Shown piece after piece: positions 22,401-34,100 of a DNA stretch of 64,000 nt. The DNA is from Micractinium sp. NFX-FRZ. Lineage: Eukaryota; Chlorophyta; Trebouxiophyceae; Chlorellales; Chlorellaceae. Each line of letters begins with the position of its first letter. The stretch's first letter is position 1. The position numbers and the translations under genes are program-made. The DNA is taken from contig JAPTJF010000011.1 of assembly GCA_029339195.1 (NCBI GenBank), positions 62,001-126,000 on the forward strand, read 5' to 3'. The notes beneath the pieces were generated by a model. It was not told the origin of the DNA. It was given only the letters and a program-made list of their open reading frames with translations, and ran no database searches.

Positions 22401-25058
22401 GTCTGTGCAACGCAGCGCAGCGCCGTTGTGCATGCAGCTGGGCTTGAGGAGCACACCCCGCCGAGCAGGTGGCACCCTGCCCAGATTTCCAACCCAGCAT
22501 CCAGGTCCCCGCTCCTGCCCGCCCAGCTACCCTACCCTGCCATGCAGCTCCTACCCAGCCAGCCCACACGGCCAGCCCCGCCCACCTGCAGGCTGCCGCT
22601 GGTGCGCTGCAGGTTCTTCTCCGCCTGCTGGCGCGACATCTGCAGGCGGTGCAGCCCCGCCTGCAGCGTGCGCAGCACCTCCTCAGCAGACGACTGGATG
22701 GCCGCCGCCTGAGAGGCCCCCGCTGCCGCAAACGCCGCACCCGCGCCCCGGCTGCCCGCTGCCGCCATGCCGCTGCCGCTGCCGACGCCCTGCTCGCCCT
22801 CCGCTGCCAGTGCAGCAGAGGAGCCGCCGCGGCTGGCCGCCCCTGGTGCCAGCAGGCCGCCCATCCCTTTCCGGATCTGCTCCTGAGCCCACTGCTCGTC
22901 CTCCTCCTCCCCATCCTCCTCTGCCGCCGCTGCTGCTGCTGCCCCTCTCCGCCGACCGCCAGCGCTGCTGCCGCCGCCGCGCTCGCCCTTGCCGCCGCGC
23001 TTTCCTGCCGGCGGCACAGCACCCACAAACTTCATGCGCAGCTCCGCCTCGTCCTCATCCCCTGAGGACCCGCTGCCCGCCGCCGCCATCTGCTCCTCTG
23101 CTTTCTTCTTGTCCCGCAGCCTGCAGCTCAGGGGTGCATCAGCGCCGCAACGCATAAGAGTTGGCGCATTAGCATAAGTGACAGGTGGGGTCCCATGTTG
23201 GGCTGACTGCATCGGGGGGCCTGGGATGTCTACGAGGGCCATTTCCTCTCCAAAGGACTCACTATTTAAGCCAAATCACCACATTTTCTTAATCCTTGGA
23301 ACATAAGGAACACACTGAAAGTGTCAATTTGCTTAAATAATGAGTCCTTTAAAGCCAAACTGAAGGCGGCGTAGCCCTGTGTTTGGCATGGTGGCGGTGG
23401 TGCGGCGGGCACACCAAATGCCACTTTCTAAGACTTTTCTCAACGAATTATGACTCTCTGCACATCAAACAACATGTGGGTAAAAAAATCACGCCATAAA
23501 AACGAGTCCCTAATGGCCAAACAGGAGGGGGCAGTGGTGCCGCCGCTCTGCCGTGCGTTGCCGCCACCTAACTGCCACCTGAAAACAGCGACGGCGGGCC
23601 GGCGGCGATAAATAAAACTTCGGTTTAGACCCCCAGAACGAGATCGGGAGGGCTCTTATCCACTGAAACCCCTCCTGCCGCGGTCCAGAGCCTCGCATGC
23701 CCCGCTGACCGACTTGTCTCGGAACGCTCTAAAGGCCCTTCTGCTACCCTAAAACTTCGTTTACGGTCACATTGATGCCAAATCGAAGCAGTATGAGAGA
23801 TCGGGCCAGCCCCGATGCGGCGACCTTAGTGGAAGAAAGAACGTGGGACCCCACCTTAAGTGACAAGAAAGGTGCACAGTTAAGAGGAACGAACAAGTGG
23901 GCAGCGCATAGCAGCTGCATGTAACGAGCACAGCTGCAGCACCGGCAGCACTGGCGGCAGCAACAATCATGACACCAAACGGCTGTGCAGGATTAGTGCA
24001 CACTAATCCTGGCCCCCACACGAACTTAGACAGCGCTCAGCAGCCATAATGGTTCAGCCCACCTGCTGAGCCCCGGCGGCGCGGATGCTGTGGGGATGTA
24101 GTCCGGCGCTAGGTGGGCGCCACGTAGGCGCTCCCGCTTGGCTTTCGCCCACGCAATCATCTCGTCATCAGGAATGTCCTCCTCATCGTCATCCTCTCCC
24201 CCTGATCCCGCTGCGCCCTGCTGCCCTGGTGGAGGCGGCGGCGGCGGCGGTGCGCTGGAGTCACCGCCTGGAGGCGGCGGCGGCGGCGGCTCTGCCGGCG
24301 GCGGCAGCGGCATGTCGCCAGAGCTGCCCGCCCGCACTGCCCGCTGCTTCTCTGCCTCGCCTGGGCGCACCACACCCGCTGCGCTGATGTTGTACTGGAA
24401 TCGGTCGTCCTTGTGGGGAGCAGCTGGCTTGAAGCTGCCCGACAGCTTGAAGCCGCCGGGTGCTGCGCCACCCACCGCAGTGTAGGCGGGTTTGCTGCTG
24501 GCTGGCGCGCTGCGTGCATTCCGCTGCAGCTCTTTCAGCCGCTCTGCCGTGTACTCGCCTGCAACAGGGGGAAAGGAATTCGCAGCAGGGGCTTTACATG
24601 CAGCAGGTCGTGGCAGCACAAAGCGAATTAGATGCAGGCAGCAAGCAAGCTGTGCTCGGCACTGCTCAGCTCGATGCACGCTGCACGCTGTGTCCCAGGT
24701 AAGCTTGACAGGCACTGCTGCTTGCACTCCGCCCCAGACGCATTGACCCACCTGCGCTGGCCATCTGGGTGTAGACACGGGCGGCACGCTCGTCTGCTGC
24801 CGCTGGCGGTGGCGGCGCCGTGCCGGGTGCCCGCAGGCTGCCCTTGGGCGGCCGGCCGGCCTCCTTCTGCTTGCCCGGCAGCGCAGAGCGCTCCTCTCCA
24901 TCTGCTCCAAAGCTCAGCAGCGCGCTCTTCTCTTTGCGCTTCTGCTGGGCGGCCTTGGCGGCGGGAGGCAAGGCCAGCGGGCCCTCGTCCTGCGCCTCAT
25001 CCTCGTCGTCATCAAAGCTGATGGTCGCCTTTTTGCGGATGTTGCGCTGCCGCGACAT
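19429..25058 (-). CDS. GCFC-domain protein, PAXBP1/ILP1 homologue
   Basis: Nine minus-strand exons (24752-25058, 24063-24558, 22586-23120, 22202-22315, 21605-21912, 21199-21386, 20832-21017, 20448-20560, 19429-20091) sum to a closed 969-residue frame. The N-terminus MSRQRNIRKKATISFDDDED, then YTAERLKELQRNARS, IPDDEMIAWAKAKRERLRG and QWAQEQIRKGMGG, are hallmarks of GC-rich sequence DNA-binding factor-like proteins. The GCFC domain follows (YVQGLKAYVADLCNMLQ, VFKDADDEFGSLPAVKKWLE, DSHQWYTQLFDYG) with an all-helical C-terminus. In plants ILP1 pairs with NTR1 in spliceosome disassembly; in animals PAXBP1 links PAX3/7 to chromatin. I infer the splicing role here. There is an acidic Pro-rich linker in exon 2 and Ala/Gly runs in exon 3. 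Intron 2 (23121-24062) is unusually long and AT-rich and holds a MITE-like hairpin. The start ATG shares a divergent promoter with the carrier gene. Confidence 0.93.
23252..23350. mobile_element. MITE-like 99-base hairpin in GCFC intron 2
   Basis: The terminal inverted repeats are 25 bases: AAAGGACTCACTATTTAAG at the left, and the reverse complement AAAGGACTCATTATTTAAG at the right, differing by one base and one indel overall. The interior is AT-rich, unlike the GC-rich surroundings. A further diverged piece of the end (GAGTCCCTAATGGCCAAAC) occurs at about 23502. Confidence 0.6.
23990..24009. repeat. Near-perfect palindrome in GCFC intron 2
   Basis: GGATTAGTGCACACTAATCC has nine-base arms around a two-base centre and sits about 55 bases from the donor of exon 2. 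It may be part of a decayed element. Confidence 0.6.
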
Positions 25059-25536
25059 ATTGGCTGCTACAATGATCGCGGCGCAGGAGGCTCAGTCCGA
25101 GGCTGTGGCTGTCTGCATGGCTGCACTGGTGACCCTGATCATTACCAAACGCAGAAGGCGGGCCAATGGTGACCATCGATGGGCCTGCCACCTAGACTCA
25201 GCGCCAGCAAGGCAGCCTCGATCCAACTCTCTCCCCTGCCACTCAGAACCCCAGTAACCTTTACTACTCGGTCCTCGGCGGCACTTGCGTCTATTGAAAC
25301 CCCACCACCCGCCTTGACACCACCGTCTCAATTTGCCCACTTGGCCGCCGCCCAGAAGCAGAGGCAACGCCAGCACTCGCATTCACCACTGCATTGCGCT
25401 CTCTCAAACTCTTGAAACGCTCCGGGTGGTGGGCGCAGCTTCGGTCGGCGCCTAAAAACCGGGCGGCAGGCAGCAGCCGCCAGCGTAGGCGGCAGCAAGT
25501 GCACACCCGGCGGCGGTGGCAGCAGCAGCAGCCATC
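25059..25536. promoter_or_regulatory. Divergent promoter, GCFC gene / SLC25A38
   Basis: This is 478 bases between two divergent start codons. It is less GC-rich than the genes, and no definite element is recognised. Confidence 0.5.
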
Positions 25537-27507
25537 ATGGGTGGGGCAACCTCCCAGCAGCAGCAGCAGCAGCAGGACCCCACTGCACAGTCACGGCCTT
25601 CCGCCGGCAGCAGCAGCAGCAGCAGCAGCAGCAGCGGTGGCAAGAAGAAGAAGAGCAAGGCGGCGTCGGTCATCTCCGGCTCGCTCTCGGGCGCCCTGGT
25701 GTCGGCGTGTGTGCAGCCGCTAGATGTGATCCGCACCCGCATGCAGGCTGACTCAGCACACGGCGTGGTGAGGGGCACGCTGGCCACCATGCAGACCATC
25801 ATTGCAGAGGTGAGGGGGCGGGCCTGCTGAGGGGGGGGGGGCCGGTTTGAAGGGGCAGGCCTGCTGAGGGGAGGCCCGTCTCAAGAGGGCAGGCAGGCCG
25901 AGGGCACACCTGTTCAGGGGGCGCGCTGATGGGCTCGGGCCAAGGAGCAGACGAGATCTGGTGGTGCACACCTGGAGGGTGATCCGTGACGTGATTGAGC
26001 GGCTACCAGCTTGCGGCGCATTTGCGTGGCCTGCAGCTATTGCTTGCTTCATGCACGCGATGGCATGCATGCCGCCAGCTGGACGGGCGCCCGCTGCTGT
26101 GCAGGACTGAGATCTCCCGCTCCCACCCTTGCTTGCCCCGCTCTGCCCCTACCCCCAAACCAGCGCCACTCTTACGCCGGCTTCCCCCCCATCCCCTGCC
26201 CTTAACCCCCACCCGCTGCTGGCACAGGGCAGCGTGCGCACGCTGTGGAAGGGCACGCAGCCGACGGTGATTCGCCTGGGGCTGGGTGCCGGCCTGCACT
26301 TCTTCTTCCTAGAAACCATCAAGCCCATGTTTGAGGCGCGGCAGGCCGACGGCAGCATGCACATGAGCGCCATGGGCGCTATGGTCACAGGTGGGGGCCG
26401 GCCTGGCACGGGGCCTGGTGGGTGGGAGTGCTGGGCTGGTGCGGTGGCAGGGCTGTGGCCGGTGCACCGCGGGAGGAGGAGGTGCACAAGGAAGGCCACA
26501 CTTGCGGGGCTGCCTGGGAGCGGCACCACATTTGTTGAACACACAAGCAGAGCCTCAACTGCCTCCCTCTTTGCCATCCCTTCCTCCCCTGTCGCTCTCT
26601 CTGCCTCCCTGCAGGCGGGCTGTCGCGCACGCTGGCTGCGGTGGCGGCCTGCCCCTTCACCATCGTGAAGACGCGGATGGAGTACAGCGGGGCGGGGGGG
26701 CATGCGTACCGCGGCACGGCGCACGCGCTGGGGGAGATGTGGCGGGCGGAGGGGCTGCGCGGCATGTACCGCGGCATCGGCCCCACCGCCCTGTCGCAGG
26801 CGCCCTTCTCGGCGCTCTACTACATGTTCTACACGCGCCTGCAGGTGGGGTGGGTGGCTGGGAGGGAATTTTGTGGGTGAAGGAGTGAATGACATGCACC
26901 CAGGGGGTAACGGCATGGGTGGGTGGGACAGGCTGCATGGCACGTGCTTCGGCTGTACAAATGCGGCACCTCCCCGTCAGCGGATGCGCTGCCGCCTGCC
27001 AGTCCTCCGGCGCACATGCCATGCCTGAGCGCAGCCCGCTTACCTTATGCTCCCGCTGCTGCCCTGTGCCGCTGCCCGCAGGACAAGTTGAAGAGCGGGG
27101 AGCGGCCCAGCATGGGCGTCAACTTTGTGTCGGGCACTGTGGCAGCCGTCGCGGCCACGGTGCTGACGCAGCCCGCAGACGTCATCCGCACACGCATGCA
27201 GCTCAACATCGGGACCATGGCGGGCGCGGCGGGCGCAGCGGGCACAGCAGGGGTGCAGCAGGGCAACTCGCTGCAGATCTTCCAGCAGATCATGCGGGAG
27301 AGCGGGATGAAGGGGCTGCTGTCGGGTGCTGCGCCGCGCATCGTGAAGCGCACGATGCAGACCGCCCTGCTGTGGACGCTGTATGAGGAGATGTACCCGG
27401 CGCTCAGCAAGGCGGGAGAGCTGCTGCAGGAGCGCATGGCGGGCAGCAGCAGCAGCGATGGCAGCGATGGCAGCGGGGCAGGCGCGGGCGACAGGGCGGC
27501 GACATGA
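25537..27507 (+). CDS. Mitochondrial carrier, SLC25A38/Hem25 type
   Basis: Four exons (25537-25809, 26228-26390, 26615-26844, 27082-27507) give a closed frame of 363 residues. Three carrier repeats are seen, each with its signature: QPLDVIRTRMQ, CPFTIVKTRME and QPADVIRTRMQ. Segments LWKGTQPTVIRLGLGAGLHF, LSQAPFSALYYMFY and RIVKRTMQTALLWTLYEEMY match the glycine-carrier branch (SLC25A38, yeast Hem25) better than other carriers I know. That branch imports glycine into mitochondria for the first step of animal/fungal haem synthesis. Green algae make ALA from glutamate, so here glycine exchange would more likely serve photorespiration or folate metabolism, or another substrate; this is inference. 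The N-terminus is a Gln/Ser-rich extension and the C-terminus a Ser/Gly tail. The intron after exon 1 holds two copies of GGGCAGGCCTGCTGAGG-like sequence. Confidence 0.88.
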
Positions 27508-28168
27508 TGCGCCGCCTGCTGCGGCCCCCTACAGCACCCCAGCAGCCCCCGCCTGTTGCAGGGGGTGCTAGCATGCGATCTGCTGCGTGTGTGCCTGTCC
27601 TTGTCTCCAATCCCCTTCAACCTCAGGTCAAATCGTTCTCTGATCACATCCTACCCTGTATTGCATTTCAATTGCTCCCCCGCATCAGCTGATGCTCTTT
27701 CACCTTTTGCCACCCCAGGACATGAAAGCCGAGCCACCCACCAGCTGATCCGAGAGATGCGCAGGGTTGTGCCGCTTAATGTATGAGGCTCGAGAAGTCA
27801 GGGAAGTTGCGCCGCAAGCGACAGGATTGGTATGCACCATTGCGTGATTGAACAGTCCATGCCAGGCGCAGCCGCACAGTCCATCCCAAGGCACGGGCCC
27901 AACCAATCAGATGCCACCCAGACGCCACACTGCGTGAATTGAATGAATCCTTGCTAACTTCCAGTCAGTGTGAATCACAGCCATGCACACTAGGCACACC
28001 ATGCAAAAACGGCGTCCTAACTTTGGCGCCTGCGCCTTTCAACAGGGCCGCTGCCAGGTCACCATTTGTGGAAGTGCATCGTGGGCGATCACGGGTCGCT
28101 TCTGTGTCAGCGTATCCCGCTTCGTATTTGATATATCGAGACTCAATTGATTGCGTGATTCTGAAAGA
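27508..28168. other. Intergenic, no gene seen
   Basis: This is the 3' region of the carrier and promoter of the receptor kinase. It is noticeably less GC-rich. No conserved coding segment was found on either strand. Confidence 0.55.
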
Positions 28169-31100
28169 ATGGGGCGGATGGCGGTGTTTCGCCTTGCTTG
28201 GGCCGCAGTGCTGGTGCTCTGCACCCGGCAGACCGGGGCGGCCACGACGCCGCCCTGGGATATGTTTGTACTTCAACAGTGAGCACAGGGGCGCAGCCGC
28301 CCGGGTGACCAGCTCCGGCGCTGTACAGCCATGCAGCGTCCTCCAGAGGAGGCACAGAGCTGCACCTGGTTGAAACCGCTCCACTATGCGCTGTAGAATC
28401 CGGTTTGGGCACGCCCTGCCCACGAACACTGCGGGCCACCAGCCGGCCCAGAGCCAGCCTGCCGCCAAGCCCCAGTGCGCCTGCCGCCGCCACCGCCTTG
28501 CATGGCAAATCGAAACCACTCGACTGTTGGTCCCTCCTCCCTGCCTGCAGAGACTGGGGTCCGAATGCATGTGGATTGAGCGGATGCACGAGGCCACCTT
28601 TGTGAGCTGGCGGGGGTCCGGGCAGCCTGATGGAGCAGCGAGGCCCATGCACAGACCCTGCATCGCAACGCTCAGACCCCAGCAGTCTCTGCAGGCAGCG
28701 GCGGCGTGCATACCATCGTCCTACTTCACAGCCTCACCCCACCCCGCCCTTTCCACACGCTTGCTGCAGCGGCACATTCACAATAAATGCATTCGTCCCG
28801 ACCAACAGCGATGGGGTCAACCCTGCAGACAGTGGCAAGTGCCCCGATACCCCGTACGACGCTGCTCAGATCCCGGCAGCCGTGGGGCTCGAGCTCGAAT
28901 GCATTTTCTTCGACTCCAACGGTAGGCTAGGAGGGGAGTCGTGCAGGGTGGTGACCGGCCGGTGCCCTCACCTCCTCAGGTGCTGCCCTGGGGTGCTGGA
29001 AGTGGCAGGACGGCAGGGAGGGCGGCACCCGGCCAGTGCACCAGCAGCGTGTGGCCATGCTTCGGATGATGTGTCAAACCCGTCTGGGACGGGACACCTT
29101 CTCTTGTGTTGCCAGGTGATGCACCCACCCGCCTGATGTGCACGTGTGGACCAACTGGGGGAGTGCTATCCCCCCCCTCCAGCAGGCTGTAATGATTGCC
29201 TGCCCCTGCCTCTCAAGGCGCGCCCCCGGCCCCCGGCCCCACCTGGCTGGCGGTCCTGCCACCCCCCGCCCGCCCCCCCCCTCCTCACCTGCAGGCAACA
29301 ACCAGGCGCTCTGGCAGAATCTGTGGGAAAGCGAGGGGCGGTGCAGCGGGCTGTCCATCGAAGAATTCTTCACCTCCATCATCTCAATCTACAACGGACA
29401 CAACCTAAATGTGCGTGCGTGGTAACATAACTTTGCACTCGTGCAGCCGGCGGGGCGGGGGGCTGCCTGGCAGGCACAGCGGGCACAGCGGTCTACCTGG
29501 TGGCGGCAGGCTCTGTGCCGGCGCCGAGCACTTTATCTGCCTGCCTTCCTGAGAACCTTGCACCCACTCCCACTGCTCTTGCTCCGACCACCGCCGCAGA
29601 CCCTGCTGGCAGAGGGCGGGGCAACGCTGTCCGGGGAGAGCCCCTCTATGGACCGAGATGAGCTGCTGGCCATTGTTGAGGCCAAGCTGGGCAAGAAGTC
29701 GTTTGTGCAGTGTGACCCCAGGTGGGCGGTGGCTGGGGCGGGGAGGAGGTTGGGGAGCGGGGCAGGGGGGTGGCAACCGTGGAGAAGGAGGAGGAGGAGG
29801 AGGAGGAGGTGGGGATGGGGTTGGGCAGAAGAAGGATGGAGGGTCAACATGCGAGGTTGCATCTCAGGCACACGTGCCGCGCTGCCAGCAGCCAGGGCAA
29901 GGGCAGGTCGGACTGCAAGGGAGCCAATGTGGCAGCGGGTGGGAGGGAGGCCTTGCTTTGAAGCCGCCATGAGGGGGGGAGGGCAGGCGCGGCGTAAGCG
30001 GCTGAGGTGCGCCGCCGAGCAACCGTGCTGCCCTTGGATGAGACTCGTGCTCGGAGTCATCTTGATGTGTGCCCCCCCAGCTCCCACAGCTGCGCTCCCT
30101 GCACAGTTCCTGCCTGCCTGCCTGCCGGCCGGCCTGCCTGGACACATCTGACCTGCCGTCGCTGCGCCCCCCTCCTCCTCCCACGACACGCAGCACCAAG
30201 CGGCTCAAGTGGGTGGACATTTGCCTGGGCAAGGACACGCAGCTGCCCGTGGACTGCCCCTGGTGGAACGAGCCCAACACGGCGTGTGCGGGTCCCATCC
30301 TGATGTCCACAGGTGTGGCGCCCTCAGGGGAGTGCGCAAAGTACTTTCCAAAGACCATCCCAGGTGCATTCCCGGCGCCGGCTCCCTCCACGCCACCAGC
30401 GGTCGTTCCCTATCCCCCGCTTGCCTCAACCCCACCCTCCCCGGAGCCAAAGCCATCCCCCTCTCCCTCCCCCACTCCTTCGCAATCCCCCTCCCCCTCC
30501 CCCACTCCTTCGCCATCCCCCTCCCCCTCCCCCTCTCCCTCCCCGCCTCCCTCTCCCAACCCCTCCCCGCCACCCTCTCTGTCACCCAAACCCACCCCCT
30601 CACCTGCGGCCGTGTCGCCGCCACCCAAAGTGAGTGCCTGGCAGCCTGCACTTGCGAGGCCTTTATGATGCGAAATGATGTGCCCAAAGTGCATGAAGCT
30701 GTGCTGGCAGGTGCGCCTTACAGCACGCACACACCTGTCACTGGTTTGCACTTTCTCCATCAAGCAGTCAGCTGTGTGAGTGTACTGTGCGTGTGCAGGA
30801 GTCGCCGCGCCCCTCGCCACCCCCTCCTGGCACGCCCTCCAACCTCGGCCCTTCGGGCCAAGAGGGCAGCAATGGTGGCGACAGCAGCAGCAGCAGCAAC
30901 ATTGGAATCATTGCGGGCGCAGCCGCTGGAGCGGCAGTGGCCCTCGGTGAGCCCGGTGGCTGACAGCATGCCACGTGTGCAGGCACGTGAAGTTGGGCAG
31001 GCACGTGCCGGCTGCGTGAGCAGAATGCTGTTCGTGCAATCACGCACCCTGCCAAGGCGTGACTCAGAACCCTCCCCTTGCCCCACGCATGCCCCCCCCC

Positions 31101-34100
31101 CCCCTTTCCCCCCACATCCAGCTGCTGCGGTTGCCGCGTTTGTCGTGTGGCGCAAGCGCTCCCGCCGCAGCCATGCGGGCGGGGCAGGCGGCGCCGGCAG
31201 CGGCGGCGCAAAGGACGATTTCATGCTGCCCATCGACATGTCCCAGCAATGGACCCCCAACCCAACCGACACCTTCATGCCCCCCGGCGCCCCCGGCCCT
31301 GGCGGCGGCGGGCCCGGAGCATACGGGGGTGGTGCAGAGGCAATGGCGCCCACCCCAGTCGCTGTGTATACAGCTGCCGCTGCACCGCAGACCCCGCTGC
31401 CCGCCTCTGCGCCGGCAGTTGACAACACTGCTCCTCTGGGCGCCGCTACAGTGGCAGGCGCAGTGGCAGGGGCGGCCGCTGGCGCCGGCCTGGCAGCTGC
31501 CGCGCTGCGCGGAACTGGCAGCGAAGAGGACATGGGCAGCAAGGGGTCGGCGGGGCGCCCTGGTGTGGCGGTCACCCCGCCCATGCCGCTGCCTGCCGAC
31601 CACCCAACGCGCTCCAGGTGCGGTGCTGCGCCTCCAGCACCTGCTGCATGCCTGCTCTGCCTGCACTGCCCACTCTGCTGCATGGGCTTGGATGCGTGCT
31701 GCCCACCCCCTCCTACCTTGCACTGGCACTACATCGCGTGCCGTCCTGCTGCCCCCTCACCCCCCACCCGCTCACCCTTCTCAGCCCACCTGGCCCCACC
31801 CCTGTACCGATCTGCTCCCCCTCCCCGCCCATGCAGCACACTCACCGCCTCCGCCTCCGCCACCACCGCCGCCACTGATCCACTGATGACCTACATCCGT
31901 TCACAGCTGACCTCAGGCGGCAGCGGGGGCGGCCTGTCGGCAGCGGGTTCAGACGCGTCACGCCGCCTGTCAGCGGCGCAGGCCTCCCAGTGGGCCATCC
32001 CATTCGAGCAGCTGGAAATCATCCGCCCCATTGGGGAGGGCAGGTGCATATGGGTGGGGCGGGCCGTATGGGTGGGGCGGGCCGGTGGGTGGGGGTGGGG
32101 GTGCACATGCCTTGGGGTTGGCGGTGCCTTGCGTGGGGCGGGAGCTGGGCTGGGTGGGGTGCTGGCCAGTGGGGCATGAGGTTGTTTGGCGGAGGTTGGC
32201 CGTGCTGCGGCCCTTGCAGAGGGCAGCAGCAACAAGACAAGGGGGAGGGGATCAGTGCGCTAGCCTCACCCAGCCGCCGTGGCAGTGTCCTCACCCTGGC
32301 ACCAACCCTGGGTGGCCCCTCCGCCGTGCCTGCAGCTTTGGGCGGGTGTACGAGAGCACCTGGCTGGGGCAGGTGGTGGCAGTCAAGCTGCTGCTGGACA
32401 CGCAGCAGGCGCAGCAGGCGCTGGCCTCAAACCAGCCCAGCCCCCTGCTGCTGAAGATGGAGGAGGAGGCGGAGCTCATGCTGGCCATGCGCCACCCCTG
32501 CTGCGTGGCCCTCCTGGGATACTGCATCTCCCCTCCCTGCCTGGTGTGCGAGTACGCCGAGAGGGGCAGCCTGACCGGGGTGCTGCAGGACGCCAAGGCG
32601 GACCCCGCGGCGGGCGCGGAGCTGACGTGGCGGCGGCGCCTCGCCATGGTGAGTGTTGGCCGCGTTGGCGAGCATGCATGCCAGGGGCACACAGAAAACT
32701 AGTTGGAAGCAAGCAGTGCAGGCCTCGGCGCTCCAGACCACGCTGTGCGCTCCCCACTGACTCGCCTCCTCGGAGCAGCCCTCTGCCCGCCCGCCCACCT
32801 GCCCCCTGCCCCCTGCACCCTGCACACATGCCTGGCTGCGCATGCCCCCCGCCCACATGTGCAGGCGCTCGACGCCGCCAAGGGCATGGTGTACCTCCAC
32901 AGCCGCACCCCTCCCATTGTCCACCGCGATTTGAAGGTGAGCCGGGGTGGGGTGCCCGCCTGCCCGTGTGTGCAGTGCCGTCTTGTCGTGGGGTGTGCAG
33001 GCCGGTCAAGTGGGGCTGTTCCCGTGCTACGGGCGCTTTGACAGGCAGGGCGTGCAAGGCGGCGGTGTCGGTATCCCGCCTCACCTGCCCCTCTGTGTTC
33101 GTAGTGGGGCGTGCACGATTGTACCACCTGAACCTTCAGGACTATCCATCAGGTGTCCGTCTGTCCCTACACCCCATCGGCTGTTCACACTGCTGCCCCT
33201 GCAGTCGCCCAACCTGCTGGTCACTTCTGACTGGCACGTCAAGGTGCGTGTGGCTTGCGCACGTGGCGCAGGTGGTGGTGCTGCCAGGGGCGGGGGAGAC
33301 CAGCAGACACGTGTGCAGGGCACGTCAAGGCACACACCGGCAGGCGCAGACGGGAGCTGTTGCCGGATGAAGGGCGGCTGCTGGCGCAGGAAGTGCAAAG
33401 GCGACAACAGGGTTGGGAAGGCCAGCGGGCACGGCTGGGTCTCTGCCCCTTGCTGTACTCCAGCTGCTGGCAGGTGGCGGCAGGGCGGAAAACCCTTGCA
33501 TCCAGTTCACCGCGGGCTACGTGACGCTGCCAAAAGCGGCTGCAGGCAGGCGCCGCCTGCCAAGTAGCAGCCGAGGCTCACATGCACGCCCCCTCCCCCC
33601 CCCCATCCGCCACCCTCTCCCCGCCCTCCCCCCGACAGGTGTCCGACTTCAACCTCTCAAAGTTCCTCAGCGACTCCACCCGCACCAGCAGCCTGGCGGC
33701 CATGAACCCGCGCTGGCTGGTGAGGAGGGGAGAACAAGCGAGCAAAAGCAGGGCTGGGGTAGGGCTGGGGGCAGGAGGGGTGGGCTGGGCTGGGGCAGGC
33801 CGCGCCTGCGGCCTGCCGAGCACCATTTGCGCCACGCGGTGCCATTTGTTCTGCATCATGCTGCGTCGCTGGCTCCCTCTAGCACGCCGTGCGTGTGCTG
33901 TTCTCTGACTGCTGAGCACCGTTACCTCCCGCATTTTCCCATTCTGGTGTGCCCGCAGGCACCAGAGGTCATGCAGGTGCGCATGTGGGGCAGGACGTGA
34001 CGGCTCACTCGCCAAGCGCAGGCCAGGCTGCACCAAGAGGGCGAGCTGGCATGCCAATGGCTGCGGGGCGGTCTCGTGATGCATGCAGCGGCACCTGTAG

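Noticed and set aside
28169..30629. A stand-alone secreted RNase T2 gene or pseudogene
   Set aside because: The frame continues without stop through the stalk, membrane helix and kinase with exact exon joins. Loss of catalytic residues without frameshifts points to a retained binding fold, not a broken gene.
30209..32179. A single 656-codon intronless gene on the plus strand
   Set aside because: This reading treats several introns as coding. Conserved kinase and membrane segments only join when the GT-AG introns are removed.
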